A DNA stretch of 64,000 bases, taken from an uncultured Shimia sp. (GTDB lineage: Bacteria > Pseudomonadota > Alphaproteobacteria > Rhodobacterales > Rhodobacteraceae). The notes beneath the pieces were generated by a model. The model did no database searches and was not told the DNA's origin. It saw only the letters and a program-made list of their open reading frames with translations. A program made the translations under genes and the position numbers. The stretch's first letter is position 1. Every line of letters begins with the position of its first letter. This document shows positions 17,347 to 26,828 of the stretch, one piece after another. Where the stretch lies: the NCBI GenBank assembly GCA_937897325.1, contig CALCOY010000014.1:162270-226269 (forward strand), read 5' to 3'.

Positions 17347-17948
17347 TGATCCTATCAAATATGCTTGAAGACTTCGGGGGCGAATTGGCCGAGGAAGTCA
17401 GCCCCCAGAGCATTGCGTCGTCCGAGCAGCTTGAGGAGGAAAAGCTGAAGTCCTTCGATACGGGCTACCGGGCTGGCTGGGACGATGCGGTCAAGGCGCA
17501 GACGGATATCAACCGACACATCGCGGCCGACTTAGCGGCAAATCTGCAAGAGATTTCATTCACCTATCACGAAGTGCGCGCTTCCCTGACACGCGAGTTG
17601 GAGCAGGTCTTGAGGCCGGTTATCGACAACCTGCTGCCTGGGGCAGCGCATGCGGCCTTGGGGGCAAAGGTGATTGAAACAGTCAAGGTGCTTGGGCGCG
17701 CTGCAATGGATTGCGACATTGAGGTCGTCGTCGCACCAGCCTCCAAGGAGCCAGTCGCGCGGATGCTGGAAGATGACCTCGACGCGCCGTTCCAGCTGAC
17801 TGCCGAAGAGGACCTTTCGGAAGGTCAGGTGTTCATACGGATCGGCGCGCAGGAGCGCGAGCTGAACGTCGACAAAGTCCTTTCCGAAACGCAAGAAGCC
17901 GTCGCCGCATTTTTTGATCTGACCAAAGAGGAGACGCGAGATGAGTGA
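17346..17948 (+). CDS. fliH: FliH-like flagellar export regulator
   Basis: FliH holds FliI and tethers it to the export gate and C ring. The 200-residue product is acidic, has a central coiled coil (residues 60-90, AADLAANLQEISFTYHEVRA) and a C-terminal FliH/V-ATPase E-subunit-like half ending in VFIRIGAQERELNVDKVL. The GTG start overlaps the fliF TAG by one base and has GAGGAG in front. The family is poorly conserved, so identification relies on shape and the place between fliF and fliN. Confidence 0.78.
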   Translation: MILSNMLEDFGGELAEEVSPQSIASSEQLEEEKLKSFDTGYRAGWDDAVKAQTDINRHIAADLAANLQEISFTYHEVRASLTRELEQVLRPVIDNLLPGAAHAALGAKVIETVKVLGRAAMDCDIEVVVAPASKEPVARMLEDDLDAPFQLTAEEDLSEGQVFIRIGAQERELNVDKVLSETQEAVAAFFDLTKEETRDE

Positions 17949-18234
17949 CACGCAAGACGTCAAAAAAATGGCAAGCGACACGAGCAATCCGTTCACCTCT
18001 GTGCCGATTGAAATCACGGTGTCCGTCGGCAAGGCGCGCCCTCTTGTTCGTGACCTCGTGGTGCTCGGTCCGAATGCTGTCTTGCCACTTGATAAAAAGG
18101 TTGACGACCCCGTCGAGCTCTTTGTTGGCAACAAGTTGATTGCGCGCGGGACGCTGGAAGAGGCCGAAGATGGCGATGAAGGAGAGCTCGTCGTGCGTCT
18201 GACCGAGATACACAACCTCCAAGACAGTTTCTGA
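17941..18234 (+). CDS. fliN: Flagellar motor switch protein FliN
   Basis: FliN is a C-ring component that binds FliH and supports switching. The 97-residue product is the short form and consists mainly of one SpoA domain (VPIEITVSVGKARPLVRDLV then VLPLDKKVDDPVELFVGNKL). The ATG overlaps the fliH-like stop by eight bases. fliM, the partner switch protein, is not in the window. Confidence 0.92.
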   Translation: MSDTQDVKKMASDTSNPFTSVPIEITVSVGKARPLVRDLVVLGPNAVLPLDKKVDDPVELFVGNKLIARGTLEEAEDGDEGELVVRLTEIHNLQDSF

Positions 18235-18241
18235 CATTCCG

Positions 18242-18964
18242 ATGGGCCGCGCGCTTCTGATCTTACTTCTGTTGCTGCTACCGGCCTCTGCCATCGCGCA
18301 AGAGCTGTCGATTTCGTTAGGTGATGAGGGATCGCTCAGCGCACGCACGTTTCAATTGATTGCCCTGATCACGGTGCTCAGCCTCGCACCGGGTCTTGCG
18401 ATCATGATCACGTGTTTTCCGTTCTTGGTGACGGTCTTGTCGATCCTTCGCCAAGCCATCGGCCTTCAGCAATCACCCCCCAATATGCTGATCGTCAGCC
18501 TCGCGCTGTTTCTGACCTATTTCGTGATGGAGCCGGTCTTTACCGCAGCCTGGACAGAAGGCCTCAAGCCTCTGACTGAGGACGAAATCTCGGCCGAGGA
18601 CGCCTTTGCCCGCACGCTGGGCCCTTTTCGGGAGTTCATGGCAGCGCGTTTGGACGTCGACACCTTCTTGGCGATGGCGGATCTGAGACCGGACACGCAG
18701 GGCATCGCGCTTTCCCCCGAAGCACCGCTGTCGGTTCTTGTGCCAAGTTTTATGCTGTCCGAGATCGCACGGGCATTTCAGATCGGCTTTCTCATCTTCA
18801 TGCCGTTTCTGATTATCGATCTTGTGGTCGCCGCAATCCTGATGTCGATGGGCATGATGATGGTGCCGCCTGCGATCGTCTCACTTCCGTTCAAACTGGC
18901 CTTCTTCGTTGTGGCCGACGGCTGGAGCCTTATCGCAGGCAGTCTGGTGCGCAGCTATTTCTAG
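18242..18964 (+). CDS. fliP: Flagellar export gate protein FliP
   Basis: FliP is the central pore subunit of the export gate. The 240-residue product has a cleavable signal peptide (residues 1-19), then helices with the family motifs LIALITVLSLAPGLAIMITC, RQAIGLQQSPPNMLIVSLAL and VPSFMLSEIARAFQIGFLIF, followed by DLVVAAILMSMGMMMVPP. It is the last gene of the island and ends 3 bases before the convergent formaldehyde dehydrogenase gene. Confidence 0.97.
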   Translation: MGRALLILLLLLLPASAIAQELSISLGDEGSLSARTFQLIALITVLSLAPGLAIMITCFPFLVTVLSILRQAIGLQQSPPNMLIVSLALFLTYFVMEPVFTAAWTEGLKPLTEDEISAEDAFARTLGPFREFMAARLDVDTFLAMADLRPDTQGIALSPEAPLSVLVPSFMLSEIARAFQIGFLIFMPFLIIDLVVAAILMSMGMMMVPPAIVSLPFKLAFFVVADGWSLIAGSLVRSYF

Positions 18965-18967
18965 GGT

Positions 18968-20083
18968 CTAGTACTCCACAACGGCCCGGATCGACTTGCC
19001 TTTGTGCATCAGGTCAAAGCCGTGATTGATCTGGTCCAATGTCAACTTATGAGTGATCATCGGATCGATCTCGATCTTTCCGTCCATGTACCAGTCCACA
19101 ATCTTGGGAACATCCGTCCGACCTGAAGCGCCGCCAAAGGCGGTGCCGCGCCAGACACGTCCCGTCACCAACTGGAAGGGCCGGGTCGAGATTTCGGCCC
19201 CCGCCGGTGCAACGCCAATGATGACGCTTTCGCCCCACCCTTTATGAGCAGCCTCCAGTGCTGCCCGCATTACCTCGACATTGCCAGTGGCATCGAATGT
19301 ATAGTCAGCCCCACCATGGGTCAGCTCGACCAGATGCGCCACCATGTCACCGTCAACCTTTGACGGGTTCACGAAGTCTGTCATCCCGAAATGACGCCCC
19401 ATTTCAGCCTTGTCGTCGTTCAGGTCGACGCCGACAATCTGATCCGCACCAGCCATCCGCAGGCCTTGGATCACATTCAGGCCAATGCCGCCCAGCCCGA
19501 AGACAACAGCCCTGCTGCCAACCTCGACCTTCGCCGTATTGATAACGGCGCCGATTCCGGTCGTCACGCCGCAGCCAATGTAGCAAATTTTGTCAAACGG
19601 GGCATCTTTGCGGACTTTGGCTAGCGCGATTTCAGGCACCACCGTGTGGTTGGCGAAAGTCGAACAGCCCATGTAGTGATGGATCGGTGTTCCATCGAGC
19701 ATCGAGAACCGCGTGGATCCATCTGGCAGAAGCCCCTGCCCTTGGGTGGACCGGATCGACTGACAAAGGTTGGTCTTGGGGTTTAGGCAGTACTCGCATT
19801 CACGACATTCGGGCGTATAAAGCGGAATGACGTGATCGCCCACTTCAAGTGTCGTTACCCCTTCGCCAACCTCAACGACAACGCCCGCCCCTTCATGACC
19901 GAGGATTGCCGGAAAAATGCCTTCTGGGTCAGCGCCAGAGCGCGTGAATTCGTCGGTGTGACAGAGGCCCGTCGCCTTGATCTCGATCAGAACCTCGCCC
20001 TTGCGCGGACCGTCAAGATTGACTTCCATGATCTCAAGCGGTTTTCCAGCCTCGACAGCCACAGCTGCGCGTGTTTGCATCAT
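18968..20083 (-). CDS. adhC: S-(hydroxymethyl)glutathione dehydrogenase / class III alcohol dehydrogenase
   Basis: This zinc enzyme oxidises S-hydroxymethylglutathione, the adduct of formaldehyde, to S-formylglutathione with NAD and also reduces S-nitrosoglutathione. The 371-residue product has the catalytic zinc motif GLCHTDEF and GHEGAG (residues 38-70), the structural zinc cysteines in PECRECEYC (about residues 91-99), and the NAD fold with [14 protein letters not shown] near residue 193. GGGGGAG sits upstream of the ATG. No glutathione-formaldehyde activating enzyme or S-formylglutathione hydrolase gene is adjacent. It diverges from the amidase gene. Confidence 0.95.
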   Translation of the reverse strand: MMQTRAAVAVEAGKPLEIMEVNLDGPRKGEVLIEIKATGLCHTDEFTRSGADPEGIFPAILGHEGAGVVVEVGEGVTTLEVGDHVIPLYTPECRECEYCLNPKTNLCQSIRSTQGQGLLPDGSTRFSMLDGTPIHHYMGCSTFANHTVVPEIALAKVRKDAPFDKICYIGCGVTTGIGAVINTAKVEVGSRAVVFGLGGIGLNVIQGLRMAGADQIVGVDLNDDKAEMGRHFGMTDFVNPSKVDGDMVAHLVELTHGGADYTFDATGNVEVMRAALEAAHKGWGESVIIGVAPAGAEISTRPFQLVTGRVWRGTAFGGASGRTDVPKIVDWYMDGKIEIDPMITHKLTLDQINHGFDLMHKGKSIRAVVEY

Positions 20084-20283
20084 GTTATGGTCTCCCCCTT
20101 TTTAGGCATTCAACGCGTCAGCACAGGCGGCATCGGCATTCCTGGAACAAGTTTCACTACAGCGATACTCTTGCGTCAATGATAGTGCATGCCTCGGCAG
20201 CGCGTGTCTGTCCCTTTTGCCTGGAAGCCAAGGCGCTTACACGGGTGTTAGGCCGAACGGAGCCATTTGTGTATGGATACCCA

Positions 20284-21633
20284 ATGAACGAACCTGCGAA
20301 ATCAACAAACCAACTGGACGCGTTGGATCTGCGTAGCAAGTTGGCCGCAGGAGAGATCGCGGCACTACAGCTTGTCGAAGCCTGTCTGGCACGCATTGCG
20401 GCCCGGGAACCCACAGTTCAGGCCTGGACTTCGCTTGATTTCGAAGCGGTGCGGGCCGAAGCGCGGGAAAAGGACCGCGTGCGTGATGAAGGCAAGCCGC
20501 TCGGCCCGCTGCATGGCCTGCCCGTCGGGCTGAAAGACGTTATTGATACGGTGGATATGCCGACGGAAAATGGCTGCCCTCTGGATGCCGAGCGAAAACC
20601 TGATCGAGACGCTGTGATGGTTCAAAGGCTGAAAGATGCTGGCGCCATTGTCATGGGAAAGACCGTCACGACCGAACTTGCCTTCATGTATCCAGGCAAA
20701 ACCCGGAACCCCCACAATCCGGCGCACACGCCCGGTGGTTCGTCCTCTGGATCCGCAGCAGCGGTCGCGGACGGGATGATTCCGCTGGCTGTTGGGACCC
20801 AAACCGGCGGATCGGTCATCAGACCTGCCGCGTTTTGCGGCGTCACTGGGCTCAAGCCAAGCTTTGGGCGGATACCACGCAGCGGTGTTTTGATGCAATC
20901 CCATACACTTGACACGATCGGCGTGTTTGCCAGCACACCTCGAGGCGCGGCTCTGCTGGTCGATGTTCTGTCTGGTCCCGACGATGGTGACCCTGCCACG
21001 CAGGGTGAAAAGCCTCTCAGGCTTTTGAACGCGCCAATGGCCAAGAACGATCCGCCACGATTTGCGTTTACCAAGCCACCTGGATGGGCAAAGGCTGATG
21101 CCGGGATGCGAACGTCTCTTGAAGGATTCTGCAAATCGCTTGGAGCACGCGTCACAGCGATCGATCTGCCTGATCTTTTTGAAGAGGCTGCGGCGCAACG
21201 GCTAGTCATAAACCTGACCGAAATGGCCCATCATTTCGATCGCTATTGGACAGCCGATAAAGACAAACTCGGTCCGCAAACACGCGATGCAATCAACCAA
21301 GGGCAACAGATCCTGGCAAGCGCCTATTTGCATGCGCTCGAATGGCGCAAAAAACTGAACGCTTCTCTGACGCCAGTTTGGGCGGAATATGATGCGATCC
21401 TTTGCCCCGCAGCACCGGGCCCCGCACCGACAGGCCTGCACAGTACGGGATCGTCACTTTTCAATGGTCTCTGGACATTGTGTGGCACGCCCGCGATGAC
21501 TTTGCCCGTCATGACAGCTGAAAACGGATTGCCCATGGGCGTCCAGATCGTTGGCGCGGTTGGAGAAGATTGTGCCTTAGTTCAAGCGGCGGAATGGCTT
21601 TGGAACTGGGCGGGGAAACCAACCCTAGGCTAG
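20284..21633 (+). CDS. Amidase signature family amidohydrolase
   Basis: Amidase-signature enzymes hydrolyse carboxamides with a Ser-cisSer-Lys triad. The 449-residue product shows the catalytic Lys region LPVGLKDVIDT (about residue 85), the glycine/serine motif GGSSSGSAAAVA and the nucleophile stretch TQTGGSVIRPAAFCG (near residue 178). The ATG at 20284 is chosen because homologues start near this point; the frame stays open back to 20071, where it would run into the divergent adh gene. It is not GatA by context, as no gatC or gatB is near. Substrate cannot be read from the sequence. Confidence 0.88.
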   Translation: MNEPAKSTNQLDALDLRSKLAAGEIAALQLVEACLARIAAREPTVQAWTSLDFEAVRAEAREKDRVRDEGKPLGPLHGLPVGLKDVIDTVDMPTENGCPLDAERKPDRDAVMVQRLKDAGAIVMGKTVTTELAFMYPGKTRNPHNPAHTPGGSSSGSAAAVADGMIPLAVGTQTGGSVIRPAAFCGVTGLKPSFGRIPRSGVLMQSHTLDTIGVFASTPRGAALLVDVLSGPDDGDPATQGEKPLRLLNAPMAKNDPPRFAFTKPPGWAKADAGMRTSLEGFCKSLGARVTAIDLPDLFEEAAAQRLVINLTEMAHHFDRYWTADKDKLGPQTRDAINQGQQILASAYLHALEWRKKLNASLTPVWAEYDAILCPAAPGPAPTGLHSTGSSLFNGLWTLCGTPAMTLPVMTAENGLPMGVQIVGAVGEDCALVQAAEWLWNWAGKPTLG

Positions 21634-22364
21634 GACAACGAAATGTCAGGTAGGCTTTGGACCGCTCTTTTCAGTGCTTCTCCCCAGTCTTCCGAGATCT
21701 GGCGGAAGTAGGAATCGTCGACCTCAATCCGCGCCGAATAGCCGAGCGTGAGCTGCCCTTCGGAATAAAGCTGCAGATCAATCGGCAAACCGACCGACAG
21801 GTTCGCTTTGATCGTTGAATCGAAGCTCAACAGCAGCAGTTTGACCGCTGCCTCGAAACTCATCGCTGAGTCATATGCCCGCACGAGGATCGGGCGCCCA
21901 TACTTGGTCTCACCGATCTGAAAGAACGGCGTATCATCACCTGCTTCGATAAAGTTGCCTTCCGGATATATCAGAAACAGTCTGGGACTGCTGTCGGCAA
22001 TCTGCCCACCAAGAATCAAGGTGCCGTTGAACGCACTGTCCGCTGTCTGTCCCTCGTCGGCATGTGTGGCAATCGTCTCTCGCAGCGCCGCCGCGACAAT
22101 GCGCGCCACCTGAAACATCGAGGGCGCTTCCAGCAAAGAAGGCGCACGTTCAGAAGGGGCTTTGGTGCGTTCCTCCAGCAAACTAACCACCGCCTGCGTG
22201 GTGGCCAGATTGCCCGCTGTCATTAGCGTAATGGCGCGCTCGCCGGGAACTTCCCAAGAATGCATCTTCTGAAAAACCGATACATTGTCGACGCCCGCAT
22301 TGGTTCGGGTGTCGGACATAAATACGAGGCCTGCATCGAGGCGCATTCCAACACAATAGGTCAT
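21630..22364 (-). CDS. Anbu proteasome-like peptidase
   Basis: Anbu proteins belong to the Ntn-hydrolase proteasome/HslV superfamily. The 244-residue product starts MTYCVGMRLDAGLVFMSDTR, so Thr2 becomes the N-terminal nucleophile once Met is removed, as in HslV. The core contains the SDTRTNAG and ITLMTAGNLATTQAV motifs. It is the last gene of a minus-strand cluster COG2308 - Alpha-E - transglutaminase-like - Anbu, an arrangement that recurs in many proteobacteria and for which a peptide-forming and peptide-cleaving pathway has been proposed. The physiological substrate is unknown. Confidence 0.9.
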   Translation of the reverse strand: MTYCVGMRLDAGLVFMSDTRTNAGVDNVSVFQKMHSWEVPGERAITLMTAGNLATTQAVVSLLEERTKAPSERAPSLLEAPSMFQVARIVAAALRETIATHADEGQTADSAFNGTLILGGQIADSSPRLFLIYPEGNFIEAGDDTPFFQIGETKYGRPILVRAYDSAMSFEAAVKLLLLSFDSTIKANLSVGLPIDLQLYSEGQLTLGYSARIEVDDSYFRQISEDWGEALKRAVQSLPDISLS

Positions 22365-22373
22365 GCTCAGGCT

Positions 22374-23171
22374 TTACTGCTGCGCAACTTTTACCGCAAC
22401 AGACAGATTTTCACTCGCCCCTCCAATGCGCATCCCGGTCACAGGCGCTGCCTCCAGATAGTCGAGGCCCGTCGCAACACGCACATAGCGCATGTCAGGC
22501 GAGATACCGTTTGAAATATCGAACCCCACCCAGCCCAAACCTTGCAAATGCGCCTCAGCCCAAGCGTGGGTGGCGTCTTGATGATCGCGGTCATCCATCA
22601 TCAAAAATCCGGAAACGTAACGGGCTGGATGCCCCATGGCCCGCGCACAGGTAAGAAAAACGTGGGTATGGTCCTGGCATACGCCTTTACCTGCTGCCAT
22701 TACATCTTCGGCCGTCCAGCTTAGTTCAGATGCTCCGACTTCATAGCTTACCCGATCACGGATCAGGCGCGATAGCTCGTGTAGCCGCTCCAAAGGATCT
22801 TCCGCAGAGATCTCGTTGATCAAAGCGCGGGTGGCGCGCCCGGTCTTCGTCAGCGGGGTCGGCCGCAAAAACAACCAAAGCGGCGCGTGCCCGGAATGCG
22901 GCCCCACGATCCCGTGGGTGTTCGTCATTTCCACCTCACCTTCGCTGCGAATGATTAACTCATTAATATCCGGCTCAAGGCTAATCAGTTGCACGGTGTT
23001 ACGGTGAAAATCTTCGAAGCTCAGTTCGTTCTTGCCGCCGCCCAAAGTGGTTTTCCAGTTGATCACGCTTTGCGCCCGATAGGATTTCGGCGTCTTGCGC
23101 AATTGTTGCAGACCGTAGGTGACTGGGGCTTCGAATGTGTAGCGCGTCGTATGTGTAATTGTCAGTCGCAT
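22374..23171 (-). CDS. Transglutaminase-like cysteine peptidase, Anbu cluster
   Basis: The product (about 265 residues from the ATG at 23171) has an N-terminal transglutaminase-associated beta domain (MRLTITHTTRYTFEAPV) and a transglutaminase core with Cys in AAGKGVCQDHTHVF, His in ATHAWAEAHL and Asp in WVGFDISNG. Residues of all three triad positions are visible. The chosen ATG lies 5 bases after the Alpha-E gene stop; the open frame extends to 23270 into that gene. Expected to act as a peptidase or amide-forming enzyme on the product of the neighbouring ligase-like genes. Confidence 0.88.
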   Translation of the reverse strand: MRLTITHTTRYTFEAPVTYGLQQLRKTPKSYRAQSVINWKTTLGGGKNELSFEDFHRNTVQLISLEPDINELIIRSEGEVEMTNTHGIVGPHSGHAPLWLFLRPTPLTKTGRATRALINEISAEDPLERLHELSRLIRDRVSYEVGASELSWTAEDVMAAGKGVCQDHTHVFLTCARAMGHPARYVSGFLMMDDRDHQDATHAWAEAHLQGLGWVGFDISNGISPDMRYVRVATGLDYLEAAPVTGMRIGGASENLSVAVKVAQQ

Positions 23172-23175
23172 GGGC

Positions 23176-24117
23176 CTATTCGAAAAACCTGTAGTCGATT
23201 TCAATTTGCGTGCCGAGTTCATAAAGCGCGCCAACGACATCCTGAATGTATTCATGCAGTCCATAATCAAAGATGGCGTCCACCCCGTGGGACATGAACC
23301 GCCTGCAAAGATCGTCCGCCAGCCCGTGCGAGGCAGGCTTGCTGCCGTAGTCAGACGCCAGATACCCCAGATTGTCCCGGATCTTGGAGCAGCAGAAATT
23401 CAGGCTGCGCGGCATTCTCCGATCCAGGATTAAAAAGCGCGAGATTTCCCGCGGGCGGATCTTCTGGCCGTAGACCATGCGATATCCGCCCTCCGCACTG
23501 ACGGACCTTAGGATCGTTTCCCACTGCACATTGTCGAGGCGGGAACCGACCGCCATTGAAGATGGAAGAAGCACGTAGTACTTGGTATCGAGAATTCTGG
23601 CAGTGTTGTCCGCGCGTTCGAGAAACGTGCCGATGCGGGCAAAATCATAGACATCGTTGCGCAACATAGTCCCGTGGGTTGCACCGCGCACCAGAGCGGT
23701 GCGCTGACGGATCAAGCCCAGCACAGCCGGAAGATCGCGTTCGTTTACCTTGCGGTTGAGCGCCTGTTTGACGTCGATGTAACAGCCATTCATCGCACTC
23801 CAGACCTCGGCGGTCAGCGCCGTGCGGACCATTCGGGCGTTCTGGCGAGCGGCCTCAATAGTTGATCGGACCGAGGACGGATTCTCTGCATCCCGCAACA
23901 TCCAGTCGACGGCGCTGTCCTTGGTCACGTCGCCATGTTTCGTGCTGTAGCCCTGTTGCATGCCTGCCGTTTGCATAACCGGCATCCATTCGTCATCCGT
24001 TGCGGCAGAGCGGGTCAATGCGATACGCTGTCCAGTCTCGATCAGACGGGCATTGTTTTCTGCGCGTTCAAGATAGCGGTACATCCAGAAAAGGCCGTTT
24101 GCTGTCTTTCCAAGCAT
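23176..24117 (-). CDS. Alpha-E domain protein, Anbu cluster
   Basis: The 313-residue product from ATG 24117 starts MLGKTANGLFWMYRYLERAE, typical of Alpha-E (COG2307) proteins, and is nearly all helical. Conserved charged segments include RAENNARLIETG and FLERADNTARILDTKYY. The domain always travels with the COG2308 ATP-grasp-like protein and is thought to act with it. It lies 4 bases downstream of that gene. Biochemical role is not established. Confidence 0.87.
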   Translation of the reverse strand: MLGKTANGLFWMYRYLERAENNARLIETGQRIALTRSAATDDEWMPVMQTAGMQQGYSTKHGDVTKDSAVDWMLRDAENPSSVRSTIEAARQNARMVRTALTAEVWSAMNGCYIDVKQALNRKVNERDLPAVLGLIRQRTALVRGATHGTMLRNDVYDFARIGTFLERADNTARILDTKYYVLLPSSMAVGSRLDNVQWETILRSVSAEGGYRMVYGQKIRPREISRFLILDRRMPRSLNFCCSKIRDNLGYLASDYGSKPASHGLADDLCRRFMSHGVDAIFDYGLHEYIQDVVGALYELGTQIEIDYRFFE

Positions 24118-24121
24118 CCCG

Positions 24122-25546
24122 TCAGTCTTCCAGCACCCAGGTGTCTTTCGTACCGCCACCCTGCGACGAATTCACCACAAGAGAGCCCTTCTTCATCGCC
24201 ACGCGCGTCAAACCACCAGGGGTGATGCGCACGCCGTCCGGGCTGACCAGAACAAAGGGGCGCAGATCGACATGTCGCGGTGCCAATCCTGCCTTGGTGA
24301 AAATCGGCACAGTCGATAGGGCCAGCGTGGGTTGCGCGATGTAATTGGCCGGCTTTGCCTGAAGCTTTTTGCGGAAATCCGATATCTCGCGCTTGCTCGC
24401 CGTTGGGCCAATCAGCATGCCATAACCGCCGGACCCATGCACCTCTTTCACGACAAGATCCGCAAGGTTATCGAGCACATAGGTCAAAGAGTCAGCTTCG
24501 GAACACCGCCATGTCGGCACGTTCTTCAGAATGGCCTTTTCGCCCGTATAGAACTCCACGATGTCAGGCATGTAACTGTAAATCGCCTTGTCATCCGCGA
24601 TGCCGGTTCCAGGTGCGTTTGCAATGGTGATCCTGCCCGCGCGGTAGACGTCGAGGATACCAGGAACACCCAGAGTGCTTTGCGGATTGAAGTTCAAAGG
24701 GTCGAGGAAATCATCGTCAACCCGCCGATAGAGAACATCTATCGGCTGATAGCCCTGCGTCGTACGCATCGCCACCCTACCGTCTACAACCCGCAGATCA
24801 TGTCCTTCGACCAGTTCGACACCCATTTGGTTGGCCAGGAAGGAATGCTCGTAATAAGCCGAATTATAGCTTCCGGGCGTCAGAACGGCGACCGTTGGTG
24901 GATCGGTGGCCATTTCGGGCGCACAAGCGGCCAGCGATTGCTGCAATTGCATCGGATAATTTGAAACCGATCGCACCCGCGTCTTTGCAAAAAGTTCCGG
25001 GAACATGCCCAGCATTGTTTCCCGGTTTTCCAGCATGTAGCTGACACCGGAAGGGGTGCGGGCATTGTCTTCAAGCACATAGAACTCGTCATCACCCGTG
25101 CGGACAAGGTCAATGCCGACGATATGCGTGTAGATTCCACTGGGCGGCGACACCCCCAGCATCTGCGGCAAAAACGCCTCGTTCTGCGCGATCATCTCTG
25201 CCGGAACACGCCCGGCACGCAGGATTTCCTGACGATGATAAATGTCATGCAGAAACGCGTTGATCGCCTGGACGCGCTGTTCGATCCCGCGCGACAGTCG
25301 TTGCCATTCGTGACCAGAAATAATACGCGGGACAATGTCGAAGGGGATCAGGCGCTCTTCGGCCTCTGAACGGCCATAGACATTGAAAGTGATCCCGGTC
25401 AGACGGAAGACCTCTTTTGCTTCGCGTTGCTTCGATCGCAACCGTGCCGGATCCTCGTTTTCAAACCATGATTGAAACTTCTTGTAAGGCCCCCGAAGGC
25501 TGTCTTCTCGTCCCCACATTTCGTCAAAATAGTCAGCGTTCTGCAT
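24122..25546 (-). CDS. Circularly permuted ATP-grasp type 2 protein (COG2308), Anbu cluster
   Basis: The 474-residue product begins MQNADYFDEMWGREDSLRGP and carries the family blocks FNVYGRSEAEERLIPFDIVP, DLVRTGDDEFYVLEDNARTP (an ATP-grasp metal/nucleotide region) and LVVKEVHGSGGYGMLIGP near residue 375. Circularly permuted ATP-grasp enzymes are predicted amide or peptide ligases. It is the first gene of the four-gene cluster, so the ligase-like step comes first and the Anbu peptidase last. Confidence 0.88.
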   Translation of the reverse strand: MQNADYFDEMWGREDSLRGPYKKFQSWFENEDPARLRSKQREAKEVFRLTGITFNVYGRSEAEERLIPFDIVPRIISGHEWQRLSRGIEQRVQAINAFLHDIYHRQEILRAGRVPAEMIAQNEAFLPQMLGVSPPSGIYTHIVGIDLVRTGDDEFYVLEDNARTPSGVSYMLENRETMLGMFPELFAKTRVRSVSNYPMQLQQSLAACAPEMATDPPTVAVLTPGSYNSAYYEHSFLANQMGVELVEGHDLRVVDGRVAMRTTQGYQPIDVLYRRVDDDFLDPLNFNPQSTLGVPGILDVYRAGRITIANAPGTGIADDKAIYSYMPDIVEFYTGEKAILKNVPTWRCSEADSLTYVLDNLADLVVKEVHGSGGYGMLIGPTASKREISDFRKKLQAKPANYIAQPTLALSTVPIFTKAGLAPRHVDLRPFVLVSPDGVRITPGGLTRVAMKKGSLVVNSSQGGGTKDTWVLED

Positions 25547-25721
25547 ATGTTAACCATAGGCTTCGATTTGAAAGGTGCAACAATGACGTCATTTCGCGGC
25601 CAGCGCGTGACATCCGCGCCCGTATTTTGGGCATGTGATCGTCTCCCCCAATCCTCGTAAGGCATCAGGCGACATTCCGTTTCGCCTTAACAGGCACGAT
25701 CTCCCCGGCTAACGTCAGGCT

Positions 25722-26828
25722 ATGCACAGCGAAGGCGATCTGCTCCATACGGTCACGACCGACGATATTTCGGAAACTCGGCGCCGCGTTGGCGTCTGGA
25801 TGGTGCGGCTGAGCGCAGCGTTGGTCGTGATCCTGGCCACTTTGCAGGCAGCTTACGAAGGACAACATATCAGCTTTGGGTTCGACACCTGGCGCCCCGT
25901 TCTTGTTGCGTATCTACTATGGGCGACGGCTTTATGTGCGGCTCAGATCATCAATAACGGAGAGAAAGGCAAACGCACGCTTTTCGTTCTGCCAGCGGTG
26001 CTATTCGTCGTCAGCCTCGTGGTCTTTCCGCTCGTCTTCGGACTATATATCTCTTTTACCGATTGGAACCTTGCCAGCCAGACCGGAGCCCGCCCGAATG
26101 GATGGGACAATCTAAGGCAGATGTGGGGCGATGCCTTCTATTGGAACGCCCTGCGCAATATGGTTTTCTACGTGCTCGCCGTCAGCGTGGAGTATGTCAT
26201 TGCTTTTGGTCTGGCGCTCTTGCTGAACGCACAAATCCGAGCGCGCAAGTTTTTCCGTGTGATTTTCCTGCTACCTCTGATGCTGTCACCCGTTGCAGTT
26301 TCCTGGATGATCGGCAAGTCGATGCTGGAGGTGCGCTTTGGTCCGCTCGCCCGTCTGGCGCGCAGCCTCGGCTGGGACAGCCCCAGCTTTTTCGGCAGCC
26401 CTGAAATGGCGCGTTTCATGATCATGGTGATGGACGCTTGGACCTTCATCCCTTTCATGATGATCATGCTTCTGGCTGGGTTGCAGGCCCTGCCTCGCGA
26501 AGTGCTGGAAGCAGCCGAGGTTGACGGGGCCAGTGGCTGGCAACGCTTCAAAGAGGTGATCTTTCCCCTGATGCTACCGGTCTCTGTTACGGCGATCATC
26601 ATCCGCATTATCTTCAAGCTGAAACTCGCGGACATCATCATCAATGTAACCTCCGGCGGGCCCGGAGGTGCCACGGATTCTGTCACAAGCTTCATCTTCC
26701 GCGAATACAGGGACAGGTCGAACGTCGGCTACGGGACGCTTCTGGCGATGGTTTATCTGATTCTCATCATCCTATTCATCACGGCATTGCTTAAGGTCGT
26801 CAGCCGCTGGATGGAACGTCCGGCATGA
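25722..26828 (+). CDS. Carbohydrate ABC transporter permease, MalF/UgpA-like, orphan pair
   Basis: The 368-residue inner-membrane permease carries the ABC permease signature EAAEVDGASGWQRFKEVIFP near residue 265 and the SGGPGGATDSVTSF motif typical of the sugar (CUT1) group. The N-terminus has two extra hydrophobic segments (about residues 25-75) compared with the usual 290-residue form. The stop overlaps the start of the second permease (ATGA). No substrate-binding protein or ATPase lies in this locus; upstream is the divergent Anbu cluster, downstream the convergent mtaB. Confidence 0.88.
   Translation: MHSEGDLLHTVTTDDISETRRRVGVWMVRLSAALVVILATLQAAYEGQHISFGFDTWRPVLVAYLLWATALCAAQIINNGEKGKRTLFVLPAVLFVVSLVVFPLVFGLYISFTDWNLASQTGARPNGWDNLRQMWGDAFYWNALRNMVFYVLAVSVEYVIAFGLALLLNAQIRARKFFRVIFLLPLMLSPVAVSWMIGKSMLEVRFGPLARLARSLGWDSPSFFGSPEMARFMIMVMDAWTFIPFMMIMLLAGLQALPREVLEAAEVDGASGWQRFKEVIFPLMLPVSVTAIIIRIIFKLKLADIIINVTSGGPGGATDSVTSFIFREYRDRSNVGYGTLLAMVYLILIILFITALLKVVSRWMERPA

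Noticed and set aside
20365..21209. Long minus-strand open frames
   Set aside because: Shadows of the amidase gene, whose plus-strand frame has clear amidase motifs.
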